Below the pieces are notes generated by a model. That model was not told the origin of the DNA. It ran no database searches and saw only the letters and a program-made list of their open reading frames with translations. Below, piece after piece: positions 56,433-64,000 of a stretch of DNA of 64,000 bases (position 1 is its first letter; every line of letters starts with the position of its first letter). The position numbers and the translations under genes were made by a program. The stretch is from Sphingomonas sp. Root710. Lineage in GTDB: Bacteria > Pseudomonadota > Alphaproteobacteria > Sphingomonadales > Sphingomonadaceae. The stretch is taken from contig NZ_LMIB01000016.1 in NCBI RefSeq assembly GCF_001429065.1, positions 195,684 through 259,683 on the forward strand, in the 5' to 3' direction.

Positions 56433-57150
56433 AGAAGCGGAAGGCGGTTCCGATGTAGATCGCCTGGCTATCCCGGCGCTGATCGCTCTGCATGTCGAGG
56501 CGCTCGCGCTGCGACTTGTAGCGCAGGCCGCCCGACAGTTCGAGGTTCCGGGTGAGCGAATAGGAGCCGCCGAGGTCGACCGACAGCGCCTCGTCGGGAC
56601 CGCCGATATTGCTCTGGCCGGTCGCGCGCTCGGCACCGAACAGCAGGCGGGTGCTCCACTTCGAGCCCGAATAGCTCACGCCGATATCGGCGAGTTCGCG
56701 GTTATCCGGCACCACGCCGCCATCGATCTTCGAGAAATCACCCGACAGCGCGAAATGCTTCCAGCCGAGCGACGCGCCCAGGCTATAGGCCGATGGCGCG
56801 AGGCCCGCATAGATGGTCGAGGGGTTGACCGCGACCATCGCCGCCGGGGCATTTCCGCCACGGTTGGCGCGCGCGCGGATCGCCACGGTGACGGCGCGCT
56901 TGCTGACGCCGCCGGAGGGCGTGAAGCGGAAGCTGGGTTCGGCAAAGCTGCCGCCGACGCGATCGAACAGCGCGGCCTGGCGCGGATCGGCGGCGACGGG
57001 CGCGAAGAAGCCGATCCCCTTAGCTTTCTTGCGGTCGATCTTGACCTTCGCCGCAGGTGCGGGCTTCGCGGCCAGGGTAGGCGAGACGAGCAGAAGCGAT
57101 GCTGCAAGCGCAGCACCGATCAGCCTGATCTGAACCCCCTTAACCATCAT
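56431..57150 (-). CDS. Putative outer-membrane beta-barrel protein
   Basis: 239 residues. Signal peptide of about 28 residues, then a basic linker (KPAPAAKVKIDRKKAKG) and from about residue 115 alternating strands such as YSLGASLGWKHFALSGDFSK, SKWSTRLLFGAERA and LELSGGLRYKSQ, ending IYIGTAFRF with a terminal phenylalanine, as in porins. I do not recognise the family. It is probably inserted in the outer membrane; no substrate can be named. Confidence 0.75.
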   Translation of the reverse strand: MMVKGVQIRLIGAALAASLLLVSPTLAAKPAPAAKVKIDRKKAKGIGFFAPVAADPRQAALFDRVGGSFAEPSFRFTPSGGVSKRAVTVAIRARANRGGNAPAAMVAVNPSTIYAGLAPSAYSLGASLGWKHFALSGDFSKIDGGVVPDNRELADIGVSYSGSKWSTRLLFGAERATGQSNIGGPDEALSVDLGGSYSLTRNLELSGGLRYKSQRERLDMQSDQRRDSQAIYIGTAFRF

Positions 57151-57306
57151 CCTGCGTAACTCATTCTATTCTATGTAGTTGCCCGTAGCACCGCCGGTGA
57201 GTCGTTGCCATAGGCCTTTCGGCGAAAAACCGCGGTTGTTGCCCAAAACCCACAGGACTCACCAGGTGCGATAACGCAGCATCGTGCGAATCGCTTCATG
57301 ACGTGC

Positions 57307-57334
57307 TTGCGGGGGCGGGCGGTACGTCTATAAA
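57307..57334 (+). promoter_or_regulatory. Probable promoter of the DUF3576-leuS-lptE-holA operon
   Basis: TTGCGG and TATAAA are separated by 16 bases, and the DUF3576 start codon lies 43 bases after the -10 box. It is the best sigma-70-like pair in the 226-base gap. Confidence 0.55.
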
Positions 57335-57376
57335 CGGCGCACAAAGCCGAAATTGAGCTCCAAGGACCGCCCGAAA

Positions 57377-57817
57377 ATGATCAGCACCCTTCGCACCGCG
57401 ACTGCCATCGCCCTCGTCGCCGCGCTGGCGGGCTGTGGCGGCGGCAAGAACCGGGCGCAGCTCGCCTCCGACGTCGCGGCAGCCAAGACCACGACGATCG
57501 GCGTCAACGCCTATCTATGGAAGGCCTCGCTCGAGACGCTGAGCTTCATGCCGCTGCTCCAGAGCGATTCGAACGGCGGCGTCATCGTCACCGACTGGTA
57601 TGTGAATCCCAACCAGCCGGCCGAGCGGATGAAGCTCACCGTCACCATCCTCGACGCCGATCTGCGCGCCGACGCCGTCCGCGTCGCGGCGCAGCGCCAG
57701 GTGCTCGCGAACGGCAACTGGGTCGACAGTGTGGTCCAGGCCGCGACCACCCAGAAGCTCGAGGACATCATCCTGACCAAGGCGCGCGACCTACGCCGCG
57801 CCACCATCGCCGGGTAG
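57377..57817 (+). CDS. DUF3576 lipoprotein
   Basis: 146 residues from ATG 57377. Lipoprotein signal ends ALAGC; the mature part has the DUF3576 pattern [39 protein letters not shown] and a C-terminal [13 protein letters not shown]. In alphaproteobacteria it is regularly found before leuS. Function unknown, but the linkage to lptE suggests envelope maintenance (inference). AAGGA lies about 10 bases upstream. Confidence 0.87.
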   Translation: MISTLRTATAIALVAALAGCGGGKNRAQLASDVAAAKTTTIGVNAYLWKASLETLSFMPLLQSDSNGGVIVTDWYVNPNQPAERMKLTVTILDADLRADAVRVAAQRQVLANGNWVDSVVQAATTQKLEDIILTKARDLRRATIAG

Positions 57818-57894
57818 CACTTGTTTACCGCGATTTCCGAGTCGGCAGATGGGGTCCATCTGCCTCGAAATCGCTTGGGAGTTCCACCATCACC

Positions 57895-60402
57895 GTGAAC
57901 GCGCGTTTCAACCATGTGAAGGCCGACGCGCACTGGCAGGGCATCTGGGAAAGCCAGGGCACCTTCCATGCGCGCGACGACAGCCCCAAGCCCAAAAGCT
58001 ATGTGCTGGAGATGTTCCCCTATCCGTCGGGGCGCATCCATATGGGCCATGTCCGCAACTATACGATGGGCGACGTGCTCGCCCGTTTCCGGCGGATGCA
58101 GGGGCATGAAGTGCTCCACCCGATGGGTTGGGACGCCTTCGGCATGCCCGCCGAAAATGCCGCGATGGAAAAGAAGGTTCATCCCGGCGACTGGACCCGC
58201 GCCAATATCGCGGCGATGCGCGAGCAGCTGAAGCGCATCGGCTTCGCCCTCGACTGGAGCCGCGAGCTCGCCACCTGCGAACCCGATTATTATGGCCAGG
58301 AACAGGCCCTGTTCCTCGATCTCTATGCGGCGGGCCTCGTCTACCGCAAGGAATCGGCGGTCAATTGGGATCCGGTCGACATGACCGTGCTCGCCAATGA
58401 GCAGGTGATCGACGGGCGCGGCTGGCGCTCGGGCGCGCTGGTCGAGCGGCGCAAGCTCAGCCAGTGGTTCCTCAAGATCACCGATTTCGCCGACGATCTG
58501 CTCGACGGGCTCAAGACGCTCGACCAGTGGCCCGAAAAGGTCCGCACGATGCAGGAGAACTGGATCGGCAAGTCGCAGGGCCTGCGCTTCACCTTCCAGA
58601 TGGACGCGCCGGCGGGCGATATCGACAGCTTCGAGGTGTTCACCACCCGCCCCGACACGCTGTTCGGGGCGAGCTTCGCCGCGATAGCCGCCGATCATCC
58701 GATCGCGCAGGCGCTGGCCGCCGGCAATGTCGCGCTGCAGGACTTCATCGCCGACTGCAAGCGCACCGGTACCGCCGCGGCCGAGATCGAGACCGCCGAG
58801 AAGAAGGGCTATGATACCGGCCTGTCGGTGGTCCACCCGCTCGACCCGAGCTGGAAGCTGCCGCTGTTCGTCGCCAATTTCGTACTGATGGACTATGGCA
58901 CCGGCGCGGTGTTCGGCTGCCCGGCGCACGACCAGCGCGACCTCGATTTCGCCCGCAAATATGCGCTGCCGGTCAAGCGCGTCGTCGCCCCCTCGCCCGA
59001 GGACGCGGCCACGCCGATCCAGGACGAGGCCTATGTCGGCCCCGGCAAGCTGGTAAACTCCGCCTTCCTCGATGGCATGGCGGTTGAGGAGGCCAAGGCC
59101 GCGGTGATCGGCATCGCCGAGGAGAATGGCTGGGGCACCGGCACCACCGTGTGGCGGCTGCGCGACTGGGGCGTTTCGCGCCAGCGCTATTGGGGCACCC
59201 CGATCCCGATCATCCATTGCGAGGAATGCGGCCCGGTCGGCGTGCCCAAGGACCAGCTTCCCGTCGTCCTGCCCGAGGATGTCAGCTTCGACATCCCCGG
59301 CAACCCGCTCGACCGCCATCCGACCTGGAAGCATGTCGATTGCCCGAACTGCGGTAAGCCGTCGCGGCGCGAGACCGACACGCTCGACACCTTCGTCGAT
59401 TCCTCCTGGTATTTCATCCGCTTCGCCAGCCAGCCCGACGACAAGCCGTTCGATCGCGCGGTCGCCGAAAGCTGGATGCCGGTGGGGCAATATATCGGCG
59501 GGGTCGAGCATGCGATCCTCCATCTGCTCTACGCCCGCTTCTGGACGCGCGCGCTCGAACGGATCGGCAAGATCGGGATCAAGGAGCCCTTCACCGGCCT
59601 GTTCACCCAGGGCATGGTGACCCACGAAACCTACAAGTCGCCCGATGGCCAGTGGCTGAGCCCCGACGAAGTGTCCGGCGGCAAGGTCATCGCCACCGGC
59701 GAACCCGTGACTCTGGGCCGCATCGAGAAGATGTCGAAGTCCAAGAAGAATACCGTCGATCCCGGCCCGATCGTCGATCAATATGGCGCGGACGCGGTGC
59801 GCTGGTTCATGCTGTCGGATAGCCCCCCCGAGCGTGATCTCGAATGGACCGAGAGCGGCATCGAGGGCTGCTGGCGCTTCGTCAACCGGCTTTGGCGCAT
59901 CACCGATGCCTTGGAGGCGGGCGAAGGCGTCGACAAGGATCTCGACCGCAAGCTCCACAAGGCGATCGCCGGCGTCGCCGCCGATATCGAAGCGCTCGGT
60001 TTCAACCGCGCCGTCGCCAAGATCCATGAGCTCGCCAACGCGATCGAGAAGGCCGCGCCGTCGGCCAGCCGCAGCGCCGCCGCGCGCACGCTGGTTCGCC
60101 TCGTCGCGCCGATGGTGCCGCATCTCGCCGAGGAAGCCTGGGCGCGCCTGGGCGAATCCGGCCTCGTCGCCAATGCCGCTTGGCCCGATCATGATCCGGC
60201 GCTGCTGGTCGATGACGAGGTGACGATCGCGATCCAGGTCAACGGCAAGCTGCGTGACACGTTGACCGCGCCCAAAGGCATGGCCAAAGATGCGCTCGAA
60301 GCGATGGCGCTGCAGTCCGAGAAGGTCGCGAAGCTGCTCGAAGGCGCCGCCCCGAAGAAGGTGATCGTCGTGCCCGACCGGCTGGTGAACATCGTCGCAT
60401 GA
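57895..60402 (+). CDS. leuS: Leucyl-tRNA synthetase
   Basis: 835 residues. Class I synthetase that charges tRNA-Leu. HIGH motif is HMGH at residues 49-52; KMSKS at residues 612-616; the editing domain in between holds [12 protein letters not shown]; and a zinc-type [10 protein letters not shown] lies near residue 440. The start is GTG at 57895, since the conserved N-terminus [14 protein letters not shown] follows at once; the longer upstream frame is not supported. The last 4 bases overlap lptE. Confidence 0.95.
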   Translation: MNARFNHVKADAHWQGIWESQGTFHARDDSPKPKSYVLEMFPYPSGRIHMGHVRNYTMGDVLARFRRMQGHEVLHPMGWDAFGMPAENAAMEKKVHPGDWTRANIAAMREQLKRIGFALDWSRELATCEPDYYGQEQALFLDLYAAGLVYRKESAVNWDPVDMTVLANEQVIDGRGWRSGALVERRKLSQWFLKITDFADDLLDGLKTLDQWPEKVRTMQENWIGKSQGLRFTFQMDAPAGDIDSFEVFTTRPDTLFGASFAAIAADHPIAQALAAGNVALQDFIADCKRTGTAAAEIETAEKKGYDTGLSVVHPLDPSWKLPLFVANFVLMDYGTGAVFGCPAHDQRDLDFARKYALPVKRVVAPSPEDAATPIQDEAYVGPGKLVNSAFLDGMAVEEAKAAVIGIAEENGWGTGTTVWRLRDWGVSRQRYWGTPIPIIHCEECGPVGVPKDQLPVVLPEDVSFDIPGNPLDRHPTWKHVDCPNCGKPSRRETDTLDTFVDSSWYFIRFASQPDDKPFDRAVAESWMPVGQYIGGVEHAILHLLYARFWTRALERIGKIGIKEPFTGLFTQGMVTHETYKSPDGQWLSPDEVSGGKVIATGEPVTLGRIEKMSKSKKNTVDPGPIVDQYGADAVRWFMLSDSPPERDLEWTESGIEGCWRFVNRLWRITDALEAGEGVDKDLDRKLHKAIAGVAADIEALGFNRAVAKIHELANAIEKAAPSASRSAAARTLVRLVAPMVPHLAEEAWARLGESGLVANAAWPDHDPALLVDDEVTIAIQVNGKLRDTLTAPKGMAKDALEAMALQSEKVAKLLEGAAPKKVIVVPDRLVNIVA

Positions 60403-60905
60403 AGCGCCTGCTGACCTTGCTCGCGCCGGTCGCGCTGATCGCCCTGCTCCCGGGCTGCGGCCTGCGCCCGCTGTACAGCAGCGGCGGCGACGGCCCCGTC
60501 GCCAATGCGCTCAGCTCGGTCGAGGTCGCGCCGATCGGCGGGCAGCGCGGCTGGCTGGTGCGCAACGCGCTCAACGACCGGCTCCACCGCCAGAGCGAGG
60601 GCAATGCCCGCTACCGGCTCGAGGTCGAACTCGACGACAACATCATCGGCTTCGGCGTCCGGCAGGACAACAGCATCACCCGCGAGCGCCGCATCCTGCG
60701 CGCCCGCTATCGCCTGCTCGACGCTGCGACCGGCAGCGTGCTGCTCGACCAGAGTGCCGCGGCCGACGCCGGGATCGATGTCGCGGGGTCCGAATATGCC
60801 ACCGCCGCCGCCGAACAGACCGCGCTCGAACGGCTGACCGAGACCCTCGCCGACCAGATCGTCGCGCGCCTCGCCACCTATGCGGGCCGCAGTGCGGGGC
60901 AGTGA
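60399..60905 (+). CDS. lptE: LPS-assembly lipoprotein LptE
   Basis: 168 residues. Signal peptide with lipobox [13 protein letters not shown] after the cysteine is typical of alphaproteobacterial LptE. It plugs LptD in the outer membrane and helps place LPS (or glycosphingolipid in sphingomonads) on the surface. It starts inside the leuS stop (ATGA). Sphingomonads largely lack LPS, so its cargo may differ (established for the group; inference for this strain). Confidence 0.9.
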   Translation: MKRLLTLLAPVALIALLPGCGLRPLYSSGGDGPVANALSSVEVAPIGGQRGWLVRNALNDRLHRQSEGNARYRLEVELDDNIIGFGVRQDNSITRERRILRARYRLLDAATGSVLLDQSAAADAGIDVAGSEYATAAAEQTALERLTETLADQIVARLATYAGRSAGQ

Positions 60906-60914
60906 CACCCTGAT

Positions 60915-61937
60915 ATGAAGGCGGATGCGGGCCAGATTGCGCGCGCGCTCGACAAGCCAGATCCGGGGACGCGCCTATATCTACTTTATGGCCCCGATGA
61001 ATCGGGCTCGCGCGCGCTCGCCGCGCGGATGGACAAGGCTCTCGGAGCCGATGCGGAGCGTATCGACCTGTTATCGAGCCAGCTCAAGGGCGACCCCGCC
61101 CTGCTCGCCGACGAGGCCGCCTCGATCTCGCTGTTCGGCGGCGCGCGGCACATCCGCGTCGATCCGGCCGGGGACGAGATCATCGAAGCCGTCGAGGCGC
61201 TGATGGAGGCGGCTTCGGCGGGCAATCCGGTGGTGATCGTCGCGGGTAATCTCCGCAAGGACGCCAAACTGGTGAAGCTCGCGCTGGCCTCACCCGCCGC
61301 GCTCGCCTTTGCCTCCTATCTGCCCGAGGGTCAGGCTGCCGATCGCGTCGCTGCCGATATCGCGCGCGACCATGGCCTGCGGCTCGAACCGCGCGCGGCG
61401 CAGGCGCTGGTCGCGGCGACCAATGCCGATCGCGGGCTGATGCTCCGCGAGATCGAGAAGCTCGCCTTGTTCCTCGACGCCTCGCCCGAAAATCCCAAGC
61501 CCGCCGACGCCGATGCGCTTGGCCAGATCGGCGCGGCGAATGACGAGAGCGACCTCAGCGCGATCGTCGACGCGGTCATGGGCGGCCGCCCCGAGCGCGC
61601 CGCCGCCGAACTGTCGCTGATCGGGGCCACCGAGGCGATCGGCGTCGTCCGTGCGCTGCTTCGCCGTCTGGCGCAGATCGCGCCGCTGCGCGCCGAGGTC
61701 GCGGGCGGGCAGAGCGTCGACGCGGTGATGGCGGGCGCGGGCCGGGGTATTTTCTGGAAGGATCAGAAAGTCGTAGCCGGGCTTCTTCAGCGCTGGACCC
61801 CCGACCGCATTGCCACCGCTACCACCCGCCTCGCCGCGCTCGAACGCGCATACAAACGTTCAGGAACCGCCGGTATGGTGTTGATCGGCGAGGAACTTCT
61901 CACCATCGCGCGGGCTGCCGCAGCCACCCGCCGCTAA
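60915..61937 (+). CDS. holA: DNA polymerase III subunit delta
   Basis: 340 residues, AAA+-like clamp-loader subunit that opens the beta clamp. LYLLYGPDESGSRALAARMD at the N-terminus, LREIEKLALFLDASPENPK in the middle and the typical LRRLAQIAPLRAEVAGGQSV in the C-terminal domain. Cytoplasmic replication factor. It starts nine bases after lptE and converges on parB. Confidence 0.94.
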   Translation: MKADAGQIARALDKPDPGTRLYLLYGPDESGSRALAARMDKALGADAERIDLLSSQLKGDPALLADEAASISLFGGARHIRVDPAGDEIIEAVEALMEAASAGNPVVIVAGNLRKDAKLVKLALASPAALAFASYLPEGQAADRVAADIARDHGLRLEPRAAQALVAATNADRGLMLREIEKLALFLDASPENPKPADADALGQIGAANDESDLSAIVDAVMGGRPERAAAELSLIGATEAIGVVRALLRRLAQIAPLRAEVAGGQSVDAVMAGAGRGIFWKDQKVVAGLLQRWTPDRIATATTRLAALERAYKRSGTAGMVLIGEELLTIARAAAATRR

Positions 61938-62018
61938 CCGTCAATGCGCCACTCAGCCTGCGCTGGGTGACGCAAATGAAGAAGTTCAGACGGGCTCGCA
62001 GCTTCCTGAGACGCCGTC

Positions 62019-62918
62019 TCAGATCGGCTCGCCGCTCAGCCGCTGGCAGACCAGGTCGAGCTGGTCGAGGGTCGAGTAGCTGACGCTGATCCGTCCCCCC
62101 CTATCGCCATGCTCGATCACGACCTTGAGACCGAGGATGTCGCCGAGCTGGCGTTCGAGCGCCTCGACATCGGCGTTGCCGCCGCCCGATTGCACTGTAG
62201 CTGCCGCCGGCTTCGCGGCCTTGTCCGGCGCCCTGCCCTCGCGCGCAAGGCGCTCGGTTTCACGCACCGACAGGTCGCCATCGACCACCTTCACGGCGAG
62301 CCCAACCGGATCGGGCGCGGTGATCAGCGCGCGGGCGTGGCCCATCGACAGCCGCCCGTCGGCGACCATGTCGCGCACCGGTTTCGGCAGGTCGAGCAGC
62401 CGGAGGAGATTGGCAATATGGCTGCGCGATTTCGCTACCAGCTTGCCGATGGCCTCCTGGGTGTGGCCGAAATCCCCGATAAGCCGTTGATAAGCCTCAG
62501 CTTCTTCGATCGCATTAAGATCCTGTCTCTGGATGTTCTCAACGATTGCGAGCTCGAGCGTGTCAGCGTCCGACAGCTCGCGGACGATGACCGGCACCTC
62601 GTGAATCTGCGCGCGTTGAGCAGCGCGCCAGCGGCGTTCGCCGGCGACGATCTGATATGCGCTGCTGTGCGGACTCGGGCGCACGACGATCGGCTGGATC
62701 AGCCCGCGCGCGGCGATCGACGCGGCCAGCTCGTCGAGCGCGGCATCGTCGAAATGGCGGCGCGGCTGTTTGGGGTTGGGCTCGATATGCCCGACCGAGA
62801 TCAGCCGGACGCCTGCGGTGCGCGGCGCGGCGGGATCGATCGGTTGCTCGACCGCAGTCTCACCCATCAGTGCCGACAGGCCGCGTCCCAACCCGCGGCG
62901 GGGCGTATCAGCGCTCAT
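62019..62918 (-). CDS. parB: Chromosome-partitioning protein ParB
   Basis: 299 residues. The N-terminal RRGLGRGLSALMG is the ParA-contact motif; the CTP-binding core includes NPKQPRRHFD and ERRWRAAQRAQIHEVPVIVR; the DNA-binding helix-turn-helix is THEQ-like GHTQEAIGKLVAKSRSHIANLLRL; the C-terminal dimer domain begins near residue 260. It binds parS and spreads along DNA for origin segregation. Its start overlaps the parA stop by 4 bases. A small hairpin covers its stop codon. I found no parS sequence in the window. Confidence 0.97.
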   Translation of the reverse strand: MSADTPRRGLGRGLSALMGETAVEQPIDPAAPRTAGVRLISVGHIEPNPKQPRRHFDDAALDELAASIAARGLIQPIVVRPSPHSSAYQIVAGERRWRAAQRAQIHEVPVIVRELSDADTLELAIVENIQRQDLNAIEEAEAYQRLIGDFGHTQEAIGKLVAKSRSHIANLLRLLDLPKPVRDMVADGRLSMGHARALITAPDPVGLAVKVVDGDLSVRETERLAREGRAPDKAAKPAAATVQSGGGNADVEALERQLGDILGLKVVIEHGDRGGRISVSYSTLDQLDLVCQRLSGEPI

Positions 62919-63694
62919 GCTGCCTGCGCCGTCTTGGTGAGGCGGGTAATGCATTCGCGGGCGAGCGCGATATAGGCTTCGGAGCCGGGGCAGCGATGGT
63001 CGTAGATCAACGCCGGCACGCCATGGCTCGGCGCTTCGGACAGGCGCACATTGCGCGGAATCACCGTTTCGAACACCACATCCCCCAATACCGCGCGGAC
63101 ATCCTCCGCTACCTGTTCCGACAGCCGGTTGCGCCGGTCGTACATTGTCAGCGCCACTCCCAGGATCGACAGCCCCGGGTTGAAGCGCGCGCGCACCCGC
63201 TCGATCGTGGTGAGCAGCTGGCTCAGCCCTTCGAGCGCGAAGAACTCGCACTGCAGCGGCACCAGCATCATGTTCGCCGCGACCAGCGCGTTAACTGTGA
63301 GCAGGCCAAGCGATGGCGGGCAATCGATCAGGCAGACGTCCCAGCGCTGCTCGTCCTGCGCCAGTGCATTGTGCAGGCGATGGGTGCGGCGCTCGACCTC
63401 GATCAGCTCGATTTCCGACCCCGACAGGTCGACCGTCGCGGGCACTATGTCGAGCCGCGGCACCTTTGTCGGAATCACCGCCTCGGTCAGCGTGCAATCG
63501 TCGCGGAGCAATTCGTAGCTCGACTTGGCGCGCTGCGACTGGTCGATGCCGAGGCCGGTCGAAGCATTGCCCTGCGGATCGAAGTCGACAAGCAGCACGC
63601 GCCAGCCCGTCGCCGCCAGTGCGGTGGCGAGGTTGATCGCGGTGGTCGTCTTGCCCACCCCACCCTTCTGGTTGGCGATGGCGATGCGGATCAT
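62915..63694 (-). CDS. parA: Chromosome-partitioning ATPase ParA (Soj)
   Basis: 259 residues. Deviant Walker A KGGVGKTT at residues 10-17; Walker A' and B regions LLVDFDPQGNASTGLG and VCLIDCPPSLGLLT follow. ATP-bound ParA coats the nucleoid and pulls ParB-parS. It overlaps both parB and rsmG by 4 bases, so the three genes are one operon, as in Caulobacter. Confidence 0.97.
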   Translation of the reverse strand: MIRIAIANQKGGVGKTTTAINLATALAATGWRVLLVDFDPQGNASTGLGIDQSQRAKSSYELLRDDCTLTEAVIPTKVPRLDIVPATVDLSGSEIELIEVERRTHRLHNALAQDEQRWDVCLIDCPPSLGLLTVNALVAANMMLVPLQCEFFALEGLSQLLTTIERVRARFNPGLSILGVALTMYDRRNRLSEQVAEDVRAVLGDVVFETVIPRNVRLSEAPSHGVPALIYDHRCPGSEAYIALARECITRLTKTAQAA

Positions 63695-64000
63695 CGGCGG
63701 TCCCTCTTGGCCCTGGGCTGCACCTGCGACGCGGCGATGATCGCCGCTTCGGGATCGGTCAGGCTCTGCACGATCCGGAAGTCACCCTGCCATGAACCCG
63801 TGGCGGCTTCCAGTTCGGATGCTGCACTTCGCCCCTTCGGGAGCAGCCAATGGGTCCCGCCATGCGAAAAACGATGCGCCAGTGGCAGCAGCCGGTCTAG
63901 CGGAGCGAAGGCGCGCGCGCTGATCACGTCCTGCGCGCTGGCGTCGAGCATCTCGAGCCGCTTGCCTGCTACCGTCACCCGGTCGGCGATGTCCAGCGAA
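63691..64000 (-). CDS. rsmG: 16S rRNA m7G527 methyltransferase RsmG (C-terminal part, cut by window edge)
   Basis: About 103 residues of the C-terminus are visible; the frame continues past the window end. Residues SLDIADRVTVAGKRLEM, DVISARAFAPLDRLLPLAH, HGGTHWLLPKGRSAASELE match the SAM-binding and C-terminal parts of RsmG (GidB), which methylates G527 of 16S rRNA. It overlaps parA by 4 bases, the usual order near the chromosome origin (mnmG-rsmG-parA-parB). Confidence 0.93.
   Translation of the reverse strand, partial: SLDIADRVTVAGKRLEMLDASAQDVISARAFAPLDRLLPLAHRFSHGGTHWLLPKGRSAASELEAATGSWQGDFRIVQSLTDPEAAIIAASQVQPRAKRDRR

Noticed and set aside
62006-62022. Hairpin over the parB stop as a rho-independent terminator
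   Set aside because: 7-bp stem without a T-run on either strand.

Overview
The window looks like chromosomal DNA of a sphingomonad (Alphaproteobacteria, Sphingomonadaceae; Sphingomonas or Rhizorhabdus-like). The reasons are the high GC content, TonB-dependent receptors, a complete Entner-Doudoroff gene set in the order zwf-pgl-edd-glk-eda, a suf-only Fe-S operon headed by an Rrf2 regulator, and the conserved near-origin block DUF3576-leuS-lptE-holA / parB-parA-rsmG. Genus assignment is inference. I saw no rRNA, tRNA, CRISPR array, prophage or insertion sequence.

Layout. 1-6.4 kb: a rightward catabolic set (end of a TonB receptor, acetoacetyl-CoA synthetase-like ligase, spinster-type MFS carrier, secreted type-B carboxylesterase) with visibly lower GC than the rest, probably accessory. 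6.5-12.2 kb: leftward regulators, a FixLJ-like pair and a LytTR/LytS-like pair with a CitE-like lyase between them. 12.3-16.6 kb: a dicarboxylate/amino-acid symporter, a second TonB receptor and an OlsB-like N-acyltransferase. 16.7-22.6 kb: the Entner-Doudoroff cluster. 22.6-24 kb: a TetR regulator divergent from a short-chain dehydrogenase, with two matching operators. 24.1-29.5 kb: cfa, rlmN, a stress/detoxification run (SANT-like small protein, nitroreductase, GST, PPOX-type protein) and two small genes. 29.5-35.7 kb: FucP-like sugar carrier, long-chain acyl-CoA ligase, ggt, pyrD.

36.0-42.5 kb: the suf operon (Rrf2 regulator-sufB-unknown 111-aa gene-sufC-sufD-sufS-sufT-sufA). Most neighbours overlap by 4-7 bases and the operon is preceded by an IscR-like palindrome. 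42.6-54.5 kb: HAD nucleotidase-dapD, DedA, a tandem DUF1428 protein, a DODA-type dioxygenase, a CinA-domain protein, a TlpA-like lipoprotein, argH-LptM-like lipoprotein-lysA, galU, an aldo-keto reductase, a siroheme-synthase-like protein and a ZntB-like transporter. 54.6-57.2 kb: DUF1398-yggS facing a ThiE-like gene, then a beta-barrel-like protein. 57.3-64 kb: the leuS operon converging on parB-parA-rsmG.

The intergenic spaces are rich in palindromic repeats of at least five families. One 87-nt family shows a compensatory base change that supports a folded RNA or DNA. The feature I consider most novel is the low-GC 111-residue gene lodged by overlapping start and stop codons between sufB and sufC; I do not recognise its family.
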